NCBI RefSeq assembly: GCF_027891095.1
Contig: NZ_JAQIIO010000007.1
Coordinates: forward strand, 62,001 to 126,000
Length of the DNA: 64,000 nucleotides
DNA from: Aliiroseovarius salicola
GTDB taxonomy: Bacteria > Pseudomonadota > Alphaproteobacteria > Rhodobacterales > Rhodobacteraceae
Reading direction: 5' to 3'
Within the stretch, counting starts at the first letter, position 1. Each line of letters begins with the position of its first letter. A program made the position numbers and the translations under genes. The notes below the pieces were generated by a model. That model made no database searches and had not been told where the DNA came from. It was given only the letters and a program-made list of their open reading frames with translations. Positions 33,512 to 43,091 of this stretch are shown here, piece by piece.

Positions 33512-33687
33512 CCCGTAAGGCATGGCGATTGCCAGAATTTGCTGCACAATTTCAGAAGTTAGCCAATGGCCACGTGTTTGAAGAATGCATCCACCTGAGC
33601 TGATTGGGGCAATGTTTGCGAAATCACGGGACGAAACGCGGCGCCGGGCATCTGCGGGGTGACAGAGATTCTTTAGTGCTGCAATAG

Positions 33688-33713
33688 CAAGAGGCGCCCG
33701 ATGGCGCCTCTTG
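33688..33713 (-). terminator. Hairpin after the DUF2783 gene
   Basis: CAAGAGGCGCC and GGCGCCTCTTG make a perfect 11-pair stem with a CGAT loop, nine bases past the stop. No clear U tract. Confidence 0.6.
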
Positions 33714-33721
33714 TTGACATG

Positions 33722-33919
33722 TTATTTCAGCGCGGCTTTTGCAGCTTTTAAGGCAGCTGTCAAAATGCTGCGGTCCCCGACATGGTTGGCCAGAACCAAA
33801 AGAAGACGAGCATTCAAAGCATCGCTTTTTTCTTTCGTCAGGTCCTCATGGGCGGCCAGTAGTTCGGCATAGAAATCATCCGCGCCATCAATATTTGGGG
33901 TCAGGATCAGGTCGGACAT
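33722..33919 (-). CDS. DUF2783 family small protein
   Basis: A 65-residue acidic, helical protein (NIDGADDFYAELLAAHEDLTKEKSDALNARLLLVLANHVGD split over two helices) matching the DUF2783 layout. These small proteins are found next to FAD-dependent aromatic hydroxylases, as here, where the gene starts five bases after the monooxygenase stop. A subunit or stabilising role is plausible but unproven. Confidence 0.75.
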   Translation of the reverse strand: MSDLILTPNIDGADDFYAELLAAHEDLTKEKSDALNARLLLVLANHVGDRSILTAALKAAKAALK

Positions 33920-33924
33920 ATCGA

Positions 33925-35535
33925 TTACTCCTTGCCAGTGGCGCGGCGGATGGCTGCGCGCATAAGGTTTTCATCATAGTTGGGTCGACGCGCGGCCACG
34001 TGCTGATCGGGGCGGATCAGGTAGACGGCACTGTCCGCCTCTCCCAGATAACGTTCCTTAAGAGCGCCGGTTTTGTCATCCTTGACCGAAAGGGCAAGCC
34101 GGGTGACCTCAATCCCGTCTTCCTCAAGACTTTCTGGCGCATCCGCATCAATTGTCAGGAGGGTAAATTTGCCCCCAAGCTTGGGCAACAGGAACTCATC
34201 CCCCAGTGGTGCATCCGGACAGGCAGACCCGGGTCGGGTGCGGGCGGGACCAATGAGGGCATCTGATGAGTTGAGCGGTGATCCGTCATAGGTGCAGGGC
34301 ACGGACAGGCGACCGGAGTTGACCAGCGGGCGGGCAAATTCGAACTGTTCCGAAAGGTCGAGGACTGCATCCCGCAGAATGCGGCTCGTTTCGGATTTCG
34401 GTGTGATGAAATCGGTGGAGCGGGTTGAGTTCATGATGTTCTCATCCGCGCCATGGATCCGTTCAATACTATAGCTGTCCAGCAAGCTCTCGGGCGCTTT
34501 ACCTTCCATCACCAGCTTCAGTTTCCAGCCCAAGTTGTCAGTGTCCTGCAACCCGGAGTTCGCCCCCCGTGCGCCAAAGGGCGAAACTTGGTGGGCGGCG
34601 TCGCCCGCAAAGAGCACACGGCCATAACGGAACTGCTCCATCCGGCGGCATTGGAAGGTGTAGATCGAGACCCACTCCAGCTCGAATTTCACATCCTCAC
34701 CGAGCATCGCCTTGAGGCGCGGAATGACGTTTTCCGGCTTTTTCTCTACTTCCGTGTCAATGTCCCAGCCTAGTTGCAGGTCAATGCGCCAGACATTGTC
34801 AGGCTGCTTGTGCAGAAGAGCGGATTGGCCGCGATTGAAGGGAGGATCGAACCAGAACCAGCGTTCGGTTGGGAAATCCGCCTCCATGATCACATCTGCA
34901 ATCAGGAAGTTGTCTTCGAACACGCGACCCGCAAAATCGAGCCCCAGCATCTTGCGTGCAGGTGAGCCTGCACCGTCACAAGGCACAACCCACTCTGCCT
35001 CTAGATTGTAGGGCCCCTCGGGCGTATCTATTTCAAGCGTCACATGATCGTCATGCACACCAATTGCAGTGACTTTGTTGTTGCCACGGATCTCGATCGG
35101 AGCGCCAGCCGCCTCGAGCTCGCGCACGCGGTTCACGAGGTATTCTTCGAAGTAGTATTGTTGAAGATTGATGAAAGCCGGTCGTTCATGCCCGACCTCG
35201 GGCAGCAGATTGAACTGATATACCTCCCGGTCGTCGAAAAAGACCTTGCCAACATCCCATTCGACCCCCTTGTCGACCATCGGTTGGCCGCAGCCCAGAC
35301 GGTCAAGGATTTCCAGCGGGCGTTTTGCAAAACAGATGGCACGCGATCCAAATGACACCTTGTCATTGTCATCAAGGATCACCACCTCAATGCCCTCCTG
35401 GGCCATTTCAATACCCATAGCGAGGCCAATTGGGCCAGCGCCGATCACCACGACTTTGCGCCGCACCGAGATATCGGTGTCCTGATCGGGACTCCGCTTA
35501 TAGGCATAAAGCGGGACTTCAAAAATTTTCGTCAT
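33925..35535 (-). CDS. FAD-dependent aromatic monooxygenase-type oxidoreductase
   Basis: A 536-residue group A flavoprotein resembling MhpA-type hydroxylases. The FAD site is VVVIGAGPIGLAMGIEMAQEG with ILDD at the end of strand 2; the second flavin motif is GDAAHQVSPFGARGANSGLQD; a C-terminal thioredoxin-like domain (from about residue 400) is present. It would hydroxylate a phenolic ring with NAD(P)H and oxygen. It is followed by the DUF2783 gene. The homogentisate genes lie further upstream on the same strand, so a substrate yielding homogentisate or a related diol is a reasonable guess. Confidence 0.85.
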   Translation of the reverse strand: MTKIFEVPLYAYKRSPDQDTDISVRRKVVVIGAGPIGLAMGIEMAQEGIEVVILDDNDKVSFGSRAICFAKRPLEILDRLGCGQPMVDKGVEWDVGKVFFDDREVYQFNLLPEVGHERPAFINLQQYYFEEYLVNRVRELEAAGAPIEIRGNNKVTAIGVHDDHVTLEIDTPEGPYNLEAEWVVPCDGAGSPARKMLGLDFAGRVFEDNFLIADVIMEADFPTERWFWFDPPFNRGQSALLHKQPDNVWRIDLQLGWDIDTEVEKKPENVIPRLKAMLGEDVKFELEWVSIYTFQCRRMEQFRYGRVLFAGDAAHQVSPFGARGANSGLQDTDNLGWKLKLVMEGKAPESLLDSYSIERIHGADENIMNSTRSTDFITPKSETSRILRDAVLDLSEQFEFARPLVNSGRLSVPCTYDGSPLNSSDALIGPARTRPGSACPDAPLGDEFLLPKLGGKFTLLTIDADAPESLEEDGIEVTRLALSVKDDKTGALKERYLGEADSAVYLIRPDQHVAARRPNYDENLMRAAIRRATGKE

Positions 35536-35693
35536 GTCGTTCCTCCTCCGACAAGGGGCCGGACAGATATCCGGTTAAGGGTTCGGCGCGTCTCTCGCGG
35601 ACCAGCACCCCCTCCTGAATGCGGGTCCGCTTTGTTGTGTTTGTTGCCTCCGGCGGGAATTGTCGGACCAATGATGACCCGATGCCGAAGGAA

Positions 35694-36644
35694 TTAGCCC
35701 TGCAATGCCTCCCACATGTCCAGATCGCGTTGGGCGGTCCAGATGCGAGGAGTGTCGATGCCGCGGGCTTCGTCATAGGCACGGGCGACGTTGAAAGGCA
35801 GGCAGTGTTCGTAGATCGCGTAGTCGGCGAATTTCGGATCACATTCTGCGCGCACGGCGTCCCAGGCTTCTTTCAGTGTACCATTGCGGGCGGCCACTTT
35901 GGCGGCGGGGCGATAGGTGCTTTCGACAAAATCGCGGGTGTTTTCGATGGCTGCGTTCACCATCTCTTTGCCGACCAGCGCATCGCCACGACCGGGTGCA
36001 ATCGCATCCACGTCAAACGCGGCGATGTTATCGAGCGTATCACCCCAATCGCTGAAATGCCCGTCACCACAGTAACACGCTGAGTGGTATTCGACGATGT
36101 CACCGGTGAACATCACGTTTTCATCCGGCACATGGATCACGATGTCGCCTGCGGTATGGGCGCGGCCCAGATGCATCAGGTCGATGCGGCGGTTGCCGAG
36201 ATAGACGGTCATGTCATCCGAGAAGGTGGTGGTCGGCCAAGTCAGGCCGGGAATGCTCTCGTGGCCTTCAAACAGGCGCGGGAAGCGCTGGAACTCGCTG
36301 TCCCAATCTTCCTGCCCACGTTCCACCACCATTGCGCGGGCAGTATCGCCCATGATGATCTGATCTGCTCCAAAGGCAGACGCACCCAGCACGCGCACCG
36401 CGTGATAGTGGGTCAGCACCACATGAGAGATCGGCTTGTCGGTCACCGAACGCACGCATTCGATCACCTTGTTTGCAAGGCGCGGCGTGGCCTGTGCCTC
36501 GACGATCATCACGCTGTCATCGCCAATGATCACGCCCGAGTTCGGGTCACCTTCAGCGGTGAAGGCATAGATGTCCTTGCCCACCTCTTCAAAGGTGATC
36601 TTCTTCTCACTCATGTCCCCTTGGGACGCGAAAGCTTTTGCCAT
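35694..36644 (-). CDS. Metallo-beta-lactamase-fold protein with a partial metal site
   Basis: A 316-residue protein with the alpha-beta/beta-alpha fold. The usual HxHxDH motif reads H79-Y-H81-A-V83-R84 (THYHAVRVLG), so the Asp and His of the second metal site are missing. His163 (AHTAGD) and Asp182 (TGDIVEYH) are present, but the last ligand is Arg219 (PGRGD in place of PGHGD). All three second-site ligands are thus replaced while first-site ligands remain. It may be a one-metal hydrolase or a non-catalytic member. It lies between the monooxygenase and fahA genes; 158 bases with nothing coding separate it from the former. Start chosen with GAAGGA upstream. Confidence 0.82.
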   Translation of the reverse strand: MAKAFASQGDMSEKKITFEEVGKDIYAFTAEGDPNSGVIIGDDSVMIVEAQATPRLANKVIECVRSVTDKPISHVVLTHYHAVRVLGASAFGADQIIMGDTARAMVVERGQEDWDSEFQRFPRLFEGHESIPGLTWPTTTFSDDMTVYLGNRRIDLMHLGRAHTAGDIVIHVPDENVMFTGDIVEYHSACYCGDGHFSDWGDTLDNIAAFDVDAIAPGRGDALVGKEMVNAAIENTRDFVESTYRPAAKVAARNGTLKEAWDAVRAECDPKFADYAIYEHCLPFNVARAYDEARGIDTPRIWTAQRDLDMWEALQG

Positions 36645-36696
36645 GGTTGGGTTTTCCTTCCTAGACGCAGGTAGAATAACGTGATTCTGTTCCTGC

Positions 36697-37263
36697 ATGT
36701 TTGATCGACGTCATATGCCCTATTGGGCCGTTTTCGTTGTATTTGCCGGCTCTCTGGTGGTTTTGTTGGCAATGGGGCGGAACCTCTATTGCCCTTGTGG
36801 CTATGTGTTGCCCTGGTATTCCGGTGATGACAGCGGGCAGGGCTCGCAACATCTTCTGGACTGGTATGCGCCCAGCCATTTGATCCACGGTATCCTGTTT
36901 TATGGGATCACCTTCCTGACCATGCGCCGCTTTGCGCTGGGCTGGCGGCTGCTGGTCGCGACCGTGATCGAATGCGCGTGGGAGATTGCCGAGAACACCG
37001 AAGCCGTGATCAACCGTTACCGCGAATTCACCGTTTCGGGTGAATATTGGGGGGATGCGGTGATCAACTCGGGCGCCGACATTCTGGCAATGTTTCTGGG
37101 CTTCTGGATGGCGCTTCGCTTGCCGATCTGGGCCTCCGTTGCCATTATCATCGGCTTTGAAACACTGACCACTTACCTGATCCGGGATGGGCTGGCTCTC
37201 AATATCATCATGCTTTTGGTGCCCTCCGAGGCAATCCTCGAATGGCAAAGTGCGGCAGGGTGA
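36697..37263 (+). CDS. DUF2585 family membrane protein
   Basis: A 188-residue inner-membrane protein, probably four or five helices. It has the motif LYCPCGYVLPWYSGDDSGQG after the first helix, SQHLLDWYAPSHLIHGILFY, and a conserved VIECAWEIAENTEAVINRYRE. These are the marks of DUF2585, whose role is unknown. It is divergent from the metallo-beta-lactamase-fold gene and convergent with fahA, breaking the run of catabolic genes, and may not belong to that pathway. Confidence 0.82.
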   Translation: MFDRRHMPYWAVFVVFAGSLVVLLAMGRNLYCPCGYVLPWYSGDDSGQGSQHLLDWYAPSHLIHGILFYGITFLTMRRFALGWRLLVATVIECAWEIAENTEAVINRYREFTVSGEYWGDAVINSGADILAMFLGFWMALRLPIWASVAIIIGFETLTTYLIRDGLALNIIMLLVPSEAILEWQSAAG

Positions 37264-37306
37264 ACCTGCCGCTAGCTGGTGATATGAATGCCGTTTCATC
37301 TTCGGA

Positions 37307-38566
37307 TCAACGTTTGAACGGGTCGTCCAGCGCGGGCAGGATCATTCCCGAGCAGTCGCCAAACCCGATCTGATAGCCGTCACCCTTGGCCGCCCCTTTC
37401 AGGGTCAGCGTATCGCCATCCTCAAGAAAGCTCCGCTCGTCGCCCGTTTCCAGCGTAATCGGCTCTTTGGCGCCCCATGAAAGCTCCAAAAGCGAACCAC
37501 GGCTGTCCTTGGTCGGGCCGGAAATGGTGCCGGAGCCCAAGAGGTCACCCACGGTCATGGCGCAGCCCGAGGTGGTGTGGTGGCAGGCCTGCTGTGCAGG
37601 GGAATAGTACATCTGGTTGTAATTTGTCCGTGCGATGGTGCTTTCCGCTTTCCCTTCCGGGGTCAGTGTGACCTCAAGGTCGATGTCATAGAGCATCGGG
37701 CCGGGCTCGGTCAGGTAGGGCAGCAGGTCCTTCTCGCGCTCGGGTGTCGAGGTGCGGAAGGGTTCCAGCGCCGGTTTGGTCACGATCCACGGGGAAATCG
37801 AGGTGGCCGTGGCCTTGGCCTGAAACGGCCCAAGCGGCTGGTATTCCCAAGCCTGGATATCGCGTGCGGACCAGTCATTCAGGAGCACATAGCCAAATAT
37901 CGCGTCATCCGCTTCCTGTACGGTGATCGGGCCGTCGGTGTTCTGGCCGATGATCGCACCCATCTCAAGCTCAAGGTCAAAGCGCGCACAGGGGGCAAAG
38001 CGTGGCATCTCATCATTCGGGCCTTTGAGCTGCCCCCACGGGCGACGCACATCGGTGCCGGATACCACCACCGATGAAGCACGACCGTTATATCCGATCG
38101 GAATGTGCAGCCAGTTCGGCGGCAGCGCGTTCTCAGGGCCGCGAAACATCGTGCCCACGTTGAAGGCGTGGTTCTTGCCTGCATAGAAATCGGTGTATTC
38201 CGATACGAGGAACGGCATGTGCATGGTGGCATCTGCCTGCGCGACCAAGAGCGGTTCAACGGCCTCTTGTTCGCCGGAGTTTTCGCCCAGCAATTGCTCC
38301 ATACGGGTGCGTAGGGTTGCCCATGCGTCGGACCCCAGTTCCATCACCTCGTTCCAGAATGGCACATCAAATACAGGATCGTCGCTGATCTCGACCAGAC
38401 CCGCTTCTTCGGCGGCGGCCATGTCGAGGATCATGTTGCCAATGGCAACACCGCAGCGCGGTTCCTCGTCACCGACGGAGAAAACGCCATAAGGCAAGTT
38501 GTTCAGTGGAAAAGGCGTGTCAGCGGAGTTGGCGCTTTCTACCCAGGATTTTTTCAGTTGGCTCAT
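37307..38566 (-). CDS. fahA: Fumarylacetoacetase
   Basis: The last step of homogentisate catabolism, splitting fumarylacetoacetate to fumarate and acetoacetate. The 419 residues match full-length FAH, with an N-terminal SH3-like domain (PYGVFSVGDEEPRCGVAIG) and a C-terminal domain holding the metal ligands (DFYAGKNHAFNVG; DLELEMGAIIGQ; LLNDWSARDIQAWE). SPWIVTKPALEPF and GDLLGSGTISGP are further family blocks. It follows maiA by six bases on the same strand. Confidence 0.95.
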   Translation of the reverse strand: MSQLKKSWVESANSADTPFPLNNLPYGVFSVGDEEPRCGVAIGNMILDMAAAEEAGLVEISDDPVFDVPFWNEVMELGSDAWATLRTRMEQLLGENSGEQEAVEPLLVAQADATMHMPFLVSEYTDFYAGKNHAFNVGTMFRGPENALPPNWLHIPIGYNGRASSVVVSGTDVRRPWGQLKGPNDEMPRFAPCARFDLELEMGAIIGQNTDGPITVQEADDAIFGYVLLNDWSARDIQAWEYQPLGPFQAKATATSISPWIVTKPALEPFRTSTPEREKDLLPYLTEPGPMLYDIDLEVTLTPEGKAESTIARTNYNQMYYSPAQQACHHTTSGCAMTVGDLLGSGTISGPTKDSRGSLLELSWGAKEPITLETGDERSFLEDGDTLTLKGAAKGDGYQIGFGDCSGMILPALDDPFKR

Positions 38567-38572
38567 GATCTC

Positions 38573-39217
38573 TCACTCTGCATCAAATTGGGCCTCGGGC
38601 GCGGCATTGGCAAATGCTGGCAGCGCGAGGCAGGTTTTTTCGATTTCGGTCAAGCGCGGATAGGGGGACAGGTCCAGCCCCCAGCGTCGTGCATTGTAAT
38701 ACTGCGGTACAAGGCAGATATCGGCCAGTGTCGGTGCGTCGCCAAAGGCAAATTTCGTGTCTTTCTGCACCAGCTGCTCAAGGGCCTCAAAGCCCTTCTC
38801 CATCCAGTAACACATCCATTCTTTTTTAGCATCCGCATCTGCTCCGAACATGTCACCGAGGTGATTGGTGACGCGCAGATTGTTCACAGGATGGATGTCC
38901 ATGGCGATGACATGGGCGGCGGCCAAGACTTTGGCACGCAAAACCGGATCAGTTGGCAGCAATGCGGGGGCAGGATTGAGTGCTTCAAGATAGTCGATGA
39001 TGGCAAGCGATTGGGTCAGCACCGTACCATCTTCCAACTCCAGCGTGGGCACCAGATGGGAAGGATTTTTAGTAGCATACGCTAGCGTATGTTGCTGCCC
39101 GCCATCCTTGACCAGATGCACAGGGATCATCTCAGCCTCAATCTGCTTCAGATTCAGGGCAATCCGAACCCGATAGGCCGCGGATGAGCGCCAATAAGTA
39201 TAGAGTTTCATGCTCAT
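38573..39217 (-). CDS. maiA: Maleylacetoacetate isomerase
   Basis: A zeta-class GST of 214 residues that isomerises maleylacetoacetate to fumarylacetoacetate with glutathione. The zeta signature SSAAYRVRIALNLK begins near residue 11 (KLYTYWRSSAAYRVRI), and the glutathione site is NPSHLVPTLELEDGTVLTQSLAIIDYLE. The C-terminal domain is helical. It sits between hmgA and fahA with short gaps, as one transcription unit. Confidence 0.94.
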   Translation of the reverse strand: MSMKLYTYWRSSAAYRVRIALNLKQIEAEMIPVHLVKDGGQQHTLAYATKNPSHLVPTLELEDGTVLTQSLAIIDYLEALNPAPALLPTDPVLRAKVLAAAHVIAMDIHPVNNLRVTNHLGDMFGADADAKKEWMCYWMEKGFEALEQLVQKDTKFAFGDAPTLADICLVPQYYNARRWGLDLSPYPRLTEIEKTCLALPAFANAAPEAQFDAE

Positions 39218-39227
39218 TTCTCACCCA

Positions 39228-40580
39228 TCATTTTTTACCGGGCAAGCCGTCGAATTTCTTTTCAAGGCTGTCCCAGCAATCGATATATGCGTCTTGCAAG
39301 GGCGCCTCTTTTGCAGCGAATTCGGTTAGGTGCTGCGGAAAGCGGGTTTCGAACATGAACGACATGGTGTTGTCGAGCTTTTCTGCCTCAAGGTCCGCAT
39401 TCGACGCGCCTTCAAACGCATCACGGTCCGGTCCGTGTGGCAGCATCATGTTATGCAGGCTCACGCCCCCCGGAACAAAGCCCTGCGGTTTCGCGTCATA
39501 CTGGCCATAGATGTTGCCCATCAGCTCGGACATGATGTTCTTGTGGTACCACGGCGGGCGGAAGGTATTTTCCGCCACCATCCAGCGTTCGCGGAACAGC
39601 ACAAAGTCGATGTTCGCAGTGCCAGGATGACCCGAGGGTGCAGTCAAAACAGTGAAAATCGACGGGTCTGGATGATCAAACAGGATCGCACCGACCGGGC
39701 AATAGGTGCGTAGATCGTATTTAAAAGGTGCGTAATTGCCGTGCCAGGCGACCACGTCCAGCGGCGACTGGCCGATCTTGGTCTTATGGAACTGCCCGCA
39801 CCATTTGATGGTGATGGTCGAGGGCACTTCACGATCTTCAAATGCCGCGACCGGCGCCTTGAAGTCACGCGGGTTGGCCATGCAGTTCGCGCCAATCGGC
39901 CCGCGTCCTGGAAGTTCGAATTTCTGACCATAGTTCTCGCAGACAAATCCGCGCGCAGGCCCGTCAACCAGTTCCACCCGATAGACCAGACCACGGGGAA
40001 TAATACCGATCTCTTTCGGTTCCAAATCGATCACGCCAAGTTCGGTATAAAACCGCAGCCTGCCATCCTGCGGAACAACCAAAAGTTCACTGTCGGCCGA
40101 GAAGAAATAGTCGTCGACCATCGATTCCGTGACCAGATAGATATGGCTGGCCATGCCTACCTGCGTGTTCACGTCACCCGCCGTGGTCATGGTGCGCATC
40201 CCGGTGATCCAGTTGAGCCCCTCTTTAGTGGGCACCGGATCCCAGCGATATTGACCAAGAGAAATCACGTCCGGATCCACGCACGGCGCGGACTTCCAGT
40301 ACGGCATATCTACCTTGCTATAGCGCGCCGAGTGTTTCACCGATGGGCGGATGCGATAGCACCATGTGCGTTCTGGCGGGTTGGCGGTAAAGGCCGTGCC
40401 TGAGAGCTGCTCGCCATACAGTCCATAATTGCAGCGTTGCGGGCTGTTCATGCCCTGCGGCAAGGCTCCGGGCAGCGCTTCGGTTTCAAAATCATTCGCC
40501 CATCCGGGCATATATTCCACATCCGTGCCAACATTAGACACCGCGCGCTGCATCTCGCGCTGATCGCGTTCCTTGTTCAT
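39228..40580 (-). CDS. hmgA: Homogentisate 1,2-dioxygenase
   Basis: A 450-residue iron dioxygenase that opens the ring of homogentisate to maleylacetoacetate in tyrosine/phenylalanine breakdown. The N-terminal region has [21 protein letters not shown]. The iron ligands and their surroundings lie in [20 protein letters not shown] and the His-rich segment near [17 protein letters not shown]. The frame is open to 40814, but the ATG at 40580 gives the standard N-terminus. It is the first of three catabolic genes. The hpd gene that would make homogentisate is not in the window. Confidence 0.95.
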   Translation of the reverse strand: MNKERDQREMQRAVSNVGTDVEYMPGWANDFETEALPGALPQGMNSPQRCNYGLYGEQLSGTAFTANPPERTWCYRIRPSVKHSARYSKVDMPYWKSAPCVDPDVISLGQYRWDPVPTKEGLNWITGMRTMTTAGDVNTQVGMASHIYLVTESMVDDYFFSADSELLVVPQDGRLRFYTELGVIDLEPKEIGIIPRGLVYRVELVDGPARGFVCENYGQKFELPGRGPIGANCMANPRDFKAPVAAFEDREVPSTITIKWCGQFHKTKIGQSPLDVVAWHGNYAPFKYDLRTYCPVGAILFDHPDPSIFTVLTAPSGHPGTANIDFVLFRERWMVAENTFRPPWYHKNIMSELMGNIYGQYDAKPQGFVPGGVSLHNMMLPHGPDRDAFEGASNADLEAEKLDNTMSFMFETRFPQHLTEFAAKEAPLQDAYIDCWDSLEKKFDGLPGKK

Positions 40581-40723
40581 GTTGTTTCCCTGTTTCTGCC
40601 GCCAAACAAGCAATACGCTACGGCGGATCCTTTCGCTGGTTAAATAATATTGTTGCATTTGCAATGAAGTCAAGAAAAACAGGCCCGATGGTCGGTTTTG
40701 TAGGAAGTGATGACAATTTGAGA

Positions 40724-40740
40724 GGTTAAGCGGGTATAAA
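40724..40740 (-). promoter_or_regulatory. CtrA-like site upstream of motB
   Basis: On the minus strand TTTA-N7-TTAACC, one mismatch from the CtrA consensus TTAA-N7-TTAAC, 50 bases before the motB start. The gap also serves as hmgA promoter region. Confidence 0.4.
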
Positions 40741-40789
40741 CGCCTCTCTGCTATCCACATTTCTGGGTGAATAGAAATGAGGTGGTGGG

Positions 40790-41626
40790 ATGCGTGCTGA
40801 TGGGCAAGCGCCAATAATAATCATCAAGAAAATAAAGAAGAGTGGTGGCGATGGTCACCACGGGGGGGCCTGGAAAGTGGCCTATGCGGATTTCGTAACT
40901 GCCATGATGGCGTTTTTTCTCTTGATGTGGCTTTTGAATGCAACAACGGAAAAACAACGCAAAGGGATTGCGGATTATTTCAGTCCGACCATCCCTGTGA
41001 ACCGTGTGTCTGGTGGAGGGGCCGGCTCGTTTGGCGGAGATTCGGTTTTTACCGAAGAAACTCTGGCACAATCCGGAAATGGGGGGCTGCCGCGCAACCC
41101 GACAGAGAATAACGATGGTGAACATTCGGGCGGGCGCCAGGCCGATGAAGCGGCAGAAGACATAAGAGCGTTGGAAGAAGTCGAAGAGTTGTTAAACGGG
41201 AAGTCTGGCGAAAGCATGGTAAGCGATGACAGTCGTCGCCACATCATCACGCGTGTCACGGATGAGGGTTTGCTGATCGAGCTATTTGACATCGAGGGCG
41301 AGCCATTATTCGAGCCAAACACCAAAGTCCCGACCGCTGTGACGATTGAACTTGCAGGTGTCATGACACGCATCTTTTCCTTGGTTAAAAACGGCGTTTC
41401 TGTTGAAGGGCATGTGCGATCTCAACCTGTCGTGGTTGCCGTAAATACCGCTTGGAAACTGTCTGGAGATCGCGCGAGTGTCATGCGCGAGTTGCTTGAA
41501 GAGCAGGGTTTGGAAGGGGGACGCATTCGCCGGGTTGCCGGTCATGCAGACCGGAAACCGGCCGCACGAAATCCGATGGCATTGCGCAATAATCGCATAG
41601 AATTGATCCTTTTGCGCAGGCGTTAA
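40790..41626 (+). CDS. motB: Flagellar motor stator protein MotB
   Basis: A 278-residue protein with a basic N-terminal tail ([13 protein letters not shown]), one membrane helix, and [20 protein letters not shown] carrying the proton-binding Asp. An Asp/Glu-rich periplasmic linker follows, and then an OmpA-like peptidoglycan-binding domain (about 165-278: [36 protein letters not shown]). It anchors the stator to the wall. motA, its partner, is not in the window. First gene of the rightward group motB-flgE-flgK-flgL-flgI. Confidence 0.9.
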   Translation: MRADGQAPIIIIKKIKKSGGDGHHGGAWKVAYADFVTAMMAFFLLMWLLNATTEKQRKGIADYFSPTIPVNRVSGGGAGSFGGDSVFTEETLAQSGNGGLPRNPTENNDGEHSGGRQADEAAEDIRALEEVEELLNGKSGESMVSDDSRRHIITRVTDEGLLIELFDIEGEPLFEPNTKVPTAVTIELAGVMTRIFSLVKNGVSVEGHVRSQPVVVAVNTAWKLSGDRASVMRELLEEQGLEGGRIRRVAGHADRKPAARNPMALRNNRIELILLRRR

Positions 41627-41678
41627 AACAGGCTTGGGGATCCTCTGGAAGACATCAAACCAATTCGGATTTTAGTTG

Positions 41679-41693
41679 TTAGGCTGCTGTTAA
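41679..41693 (+). promoter_or_regulatory. CtrA-like site upstream of flgE
   Basis: TTAG-GCTGCTG-TTAA, one mismatch from TTAA-N7-TTAA, 56 bases before flgE in the 122-base gap after motB. It suggests that flgE-flgK-flgL-flgI have their own promoter. Confidence 0.45.
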
Positions 41694-41748
41694 GAGGTCG
41701 ACGGCTAAGGTCCGGATTGAAAATATTGATGCAGCAGAAAGGCGCACC

Positions 41749-43062
41749 ATGACTATTTCTTCCTCTTTGAGTGCCGGCGTCGCCGGGCTGTCCGCAAATG
41801 CAACCAAACTTGCGACAATCTCCGACAATATCGCAAACTCATCGACCTTTGGCTACAAACGCACAATAGCCGACTTTCAAAGCATGGTCATTGGCGGGAA
41901 TGCTGGTGCGGGAACCTATTCCGCAGGGGGCGTCGGTGTCTCTACACAACGGCTTATTGATGAGCATGGCCCCCTTATTTCGACCTCCAACCCGTTGGAT
42001 ATCGCAGTTGGTGGTCGCGGCATGTTGCCGGTGACACAGGAAGTGTTTCTGGGCTCAGGCTCTGGTGACCGGCCCATGATGATGACCACTACGGGGTCGT
42101 TTCGCACGGATAGCGAAGGGGTGCTGAAAACAGAAACCGGACTTGTCCTTCTTGGTTGGCCCGCAGATGCCGATGGGAATGTCGGAACCTTCCCGCGTGA
42201 TACGTCTGCCGGACTTGAACCCGTAGTGATCAATGCCAACCAGACCGCAGGCGACCCGACAACGCGGCTGAAATTGGGGATCAATTTGCCAGCAGTTGAT
42301 ACCGAAGTTGGAGCGCCCGGTGATACCCTTCCCTTGGCGGTGGAATATTTTGGCAATCTTGGGACGTCAGAATCCCTCAGCATCGCATTCACGCCATCAG
42401 TCCCCACCACAGGGATTGCACCCTCTAACGCATGGACAATGGTGATCCGTGATAGTGCTGGTGGCAATAATGTGGTCGGTGAATACACGCTGACATTTGA
42501 CGATAGTCGCGCCGATGGCGGGACATTGGCGTCGGTGAGTGTGGTTTCGGGTGGTGCCTATGATGCTGCCACTGGTGAATTGGCCCTGACCGTCGATGGT
42601 GGCCCTTTGACCCTGACAATCGGCAAGATTGGGGATCCGAATGGGCTGACGCAATTATCAGACAGCTTTGCCCCGACCTCAATCACCAAAGATGGTTCAC
42701 CAGTAGGGAACCTGACTGCGGTCGAAATTGATGAGCACGGATACATCAAGGCGACCTACGATACGGGCTTTACGCGCACAATCTATCAAGTGCCTCTGGT
42801 GGATATCCCCAACCCAAATGGACTGAGATCTCTGTCAAACCAAGCCTATCAGGTCTCACCGCAATCCGGGTCATTTTTCATGTGGGATGCTGGGGATGGT
42901 CCAACAGGCGAAATCATTGGGTTCGCACGTGAAGGGTCTACAACAGATGTGGCAGGGGAGTTGACTTCACTGATCCAAACGCAACGCGCGTATAGTTCCA
43001 ATGCCAAGGTCATCCAGACTGTGGATGAAATGTTGCAGGAAACGACCAACATCAAACGATAA
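41749..43062 (+). CDS. flgE: Flagellar hook protein FlgE
   Basis: The 437-residue hook subunit. The N-terminal rod-type domain is SLSAGVAGLSANATKLATI with NIANSSTFGYKRT; the C-terminal D0 helix is LTSLIQTQRAYSSNAKVIQTVDEML. Variable central domains rich in Thr, Gly and Asp lie between. It is exported by the flagellar type III system without a cleaved signal. Length control would be by FliK, also encoded here (57.0 kb). Confidence 0.93.
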   Translation: MTISSSLSAGVAGLSANATKLATISDNIANSSTFGYKRTIADFQSMVIGGNAGAGTYSAGGVGVSTQRLIDEHGPLISTSNPLDIAVGGRGMLPVTQEVFLGSGSGDRPMMMTTTGSFRTDSEGVLKTETGLVLLGWPADADGNVGTFPRDTSAGLEPVVINANQTAGDPTTRLKLGINLPAVDTEVGAPGDTLPLAVEYFGNLGTSESLSIAFTPSVPTTGIAPSNAWTMVIRDSAGGNNVVGEYTLTFDDSRADGGTLASVSVVSGGAYDAATGELALTVDGGPLTLTIGKIGDPNGLTQLSDSFAPTSITKDGSPVGNLTAVEIDEHGYIKATYDTGFTRTIYQVPLVDIPNPNGLRSLSNQAYQVSPQSGSFFMWDAGDGPTGEIIGFAREGSTTDVAGELTSLIQTQRAYSSNAKVIQTVDEMLQETTNIKR

Positions 43063-43091
43063 CTTCCGGGGTGGGTATTGGAGGTTAAATC

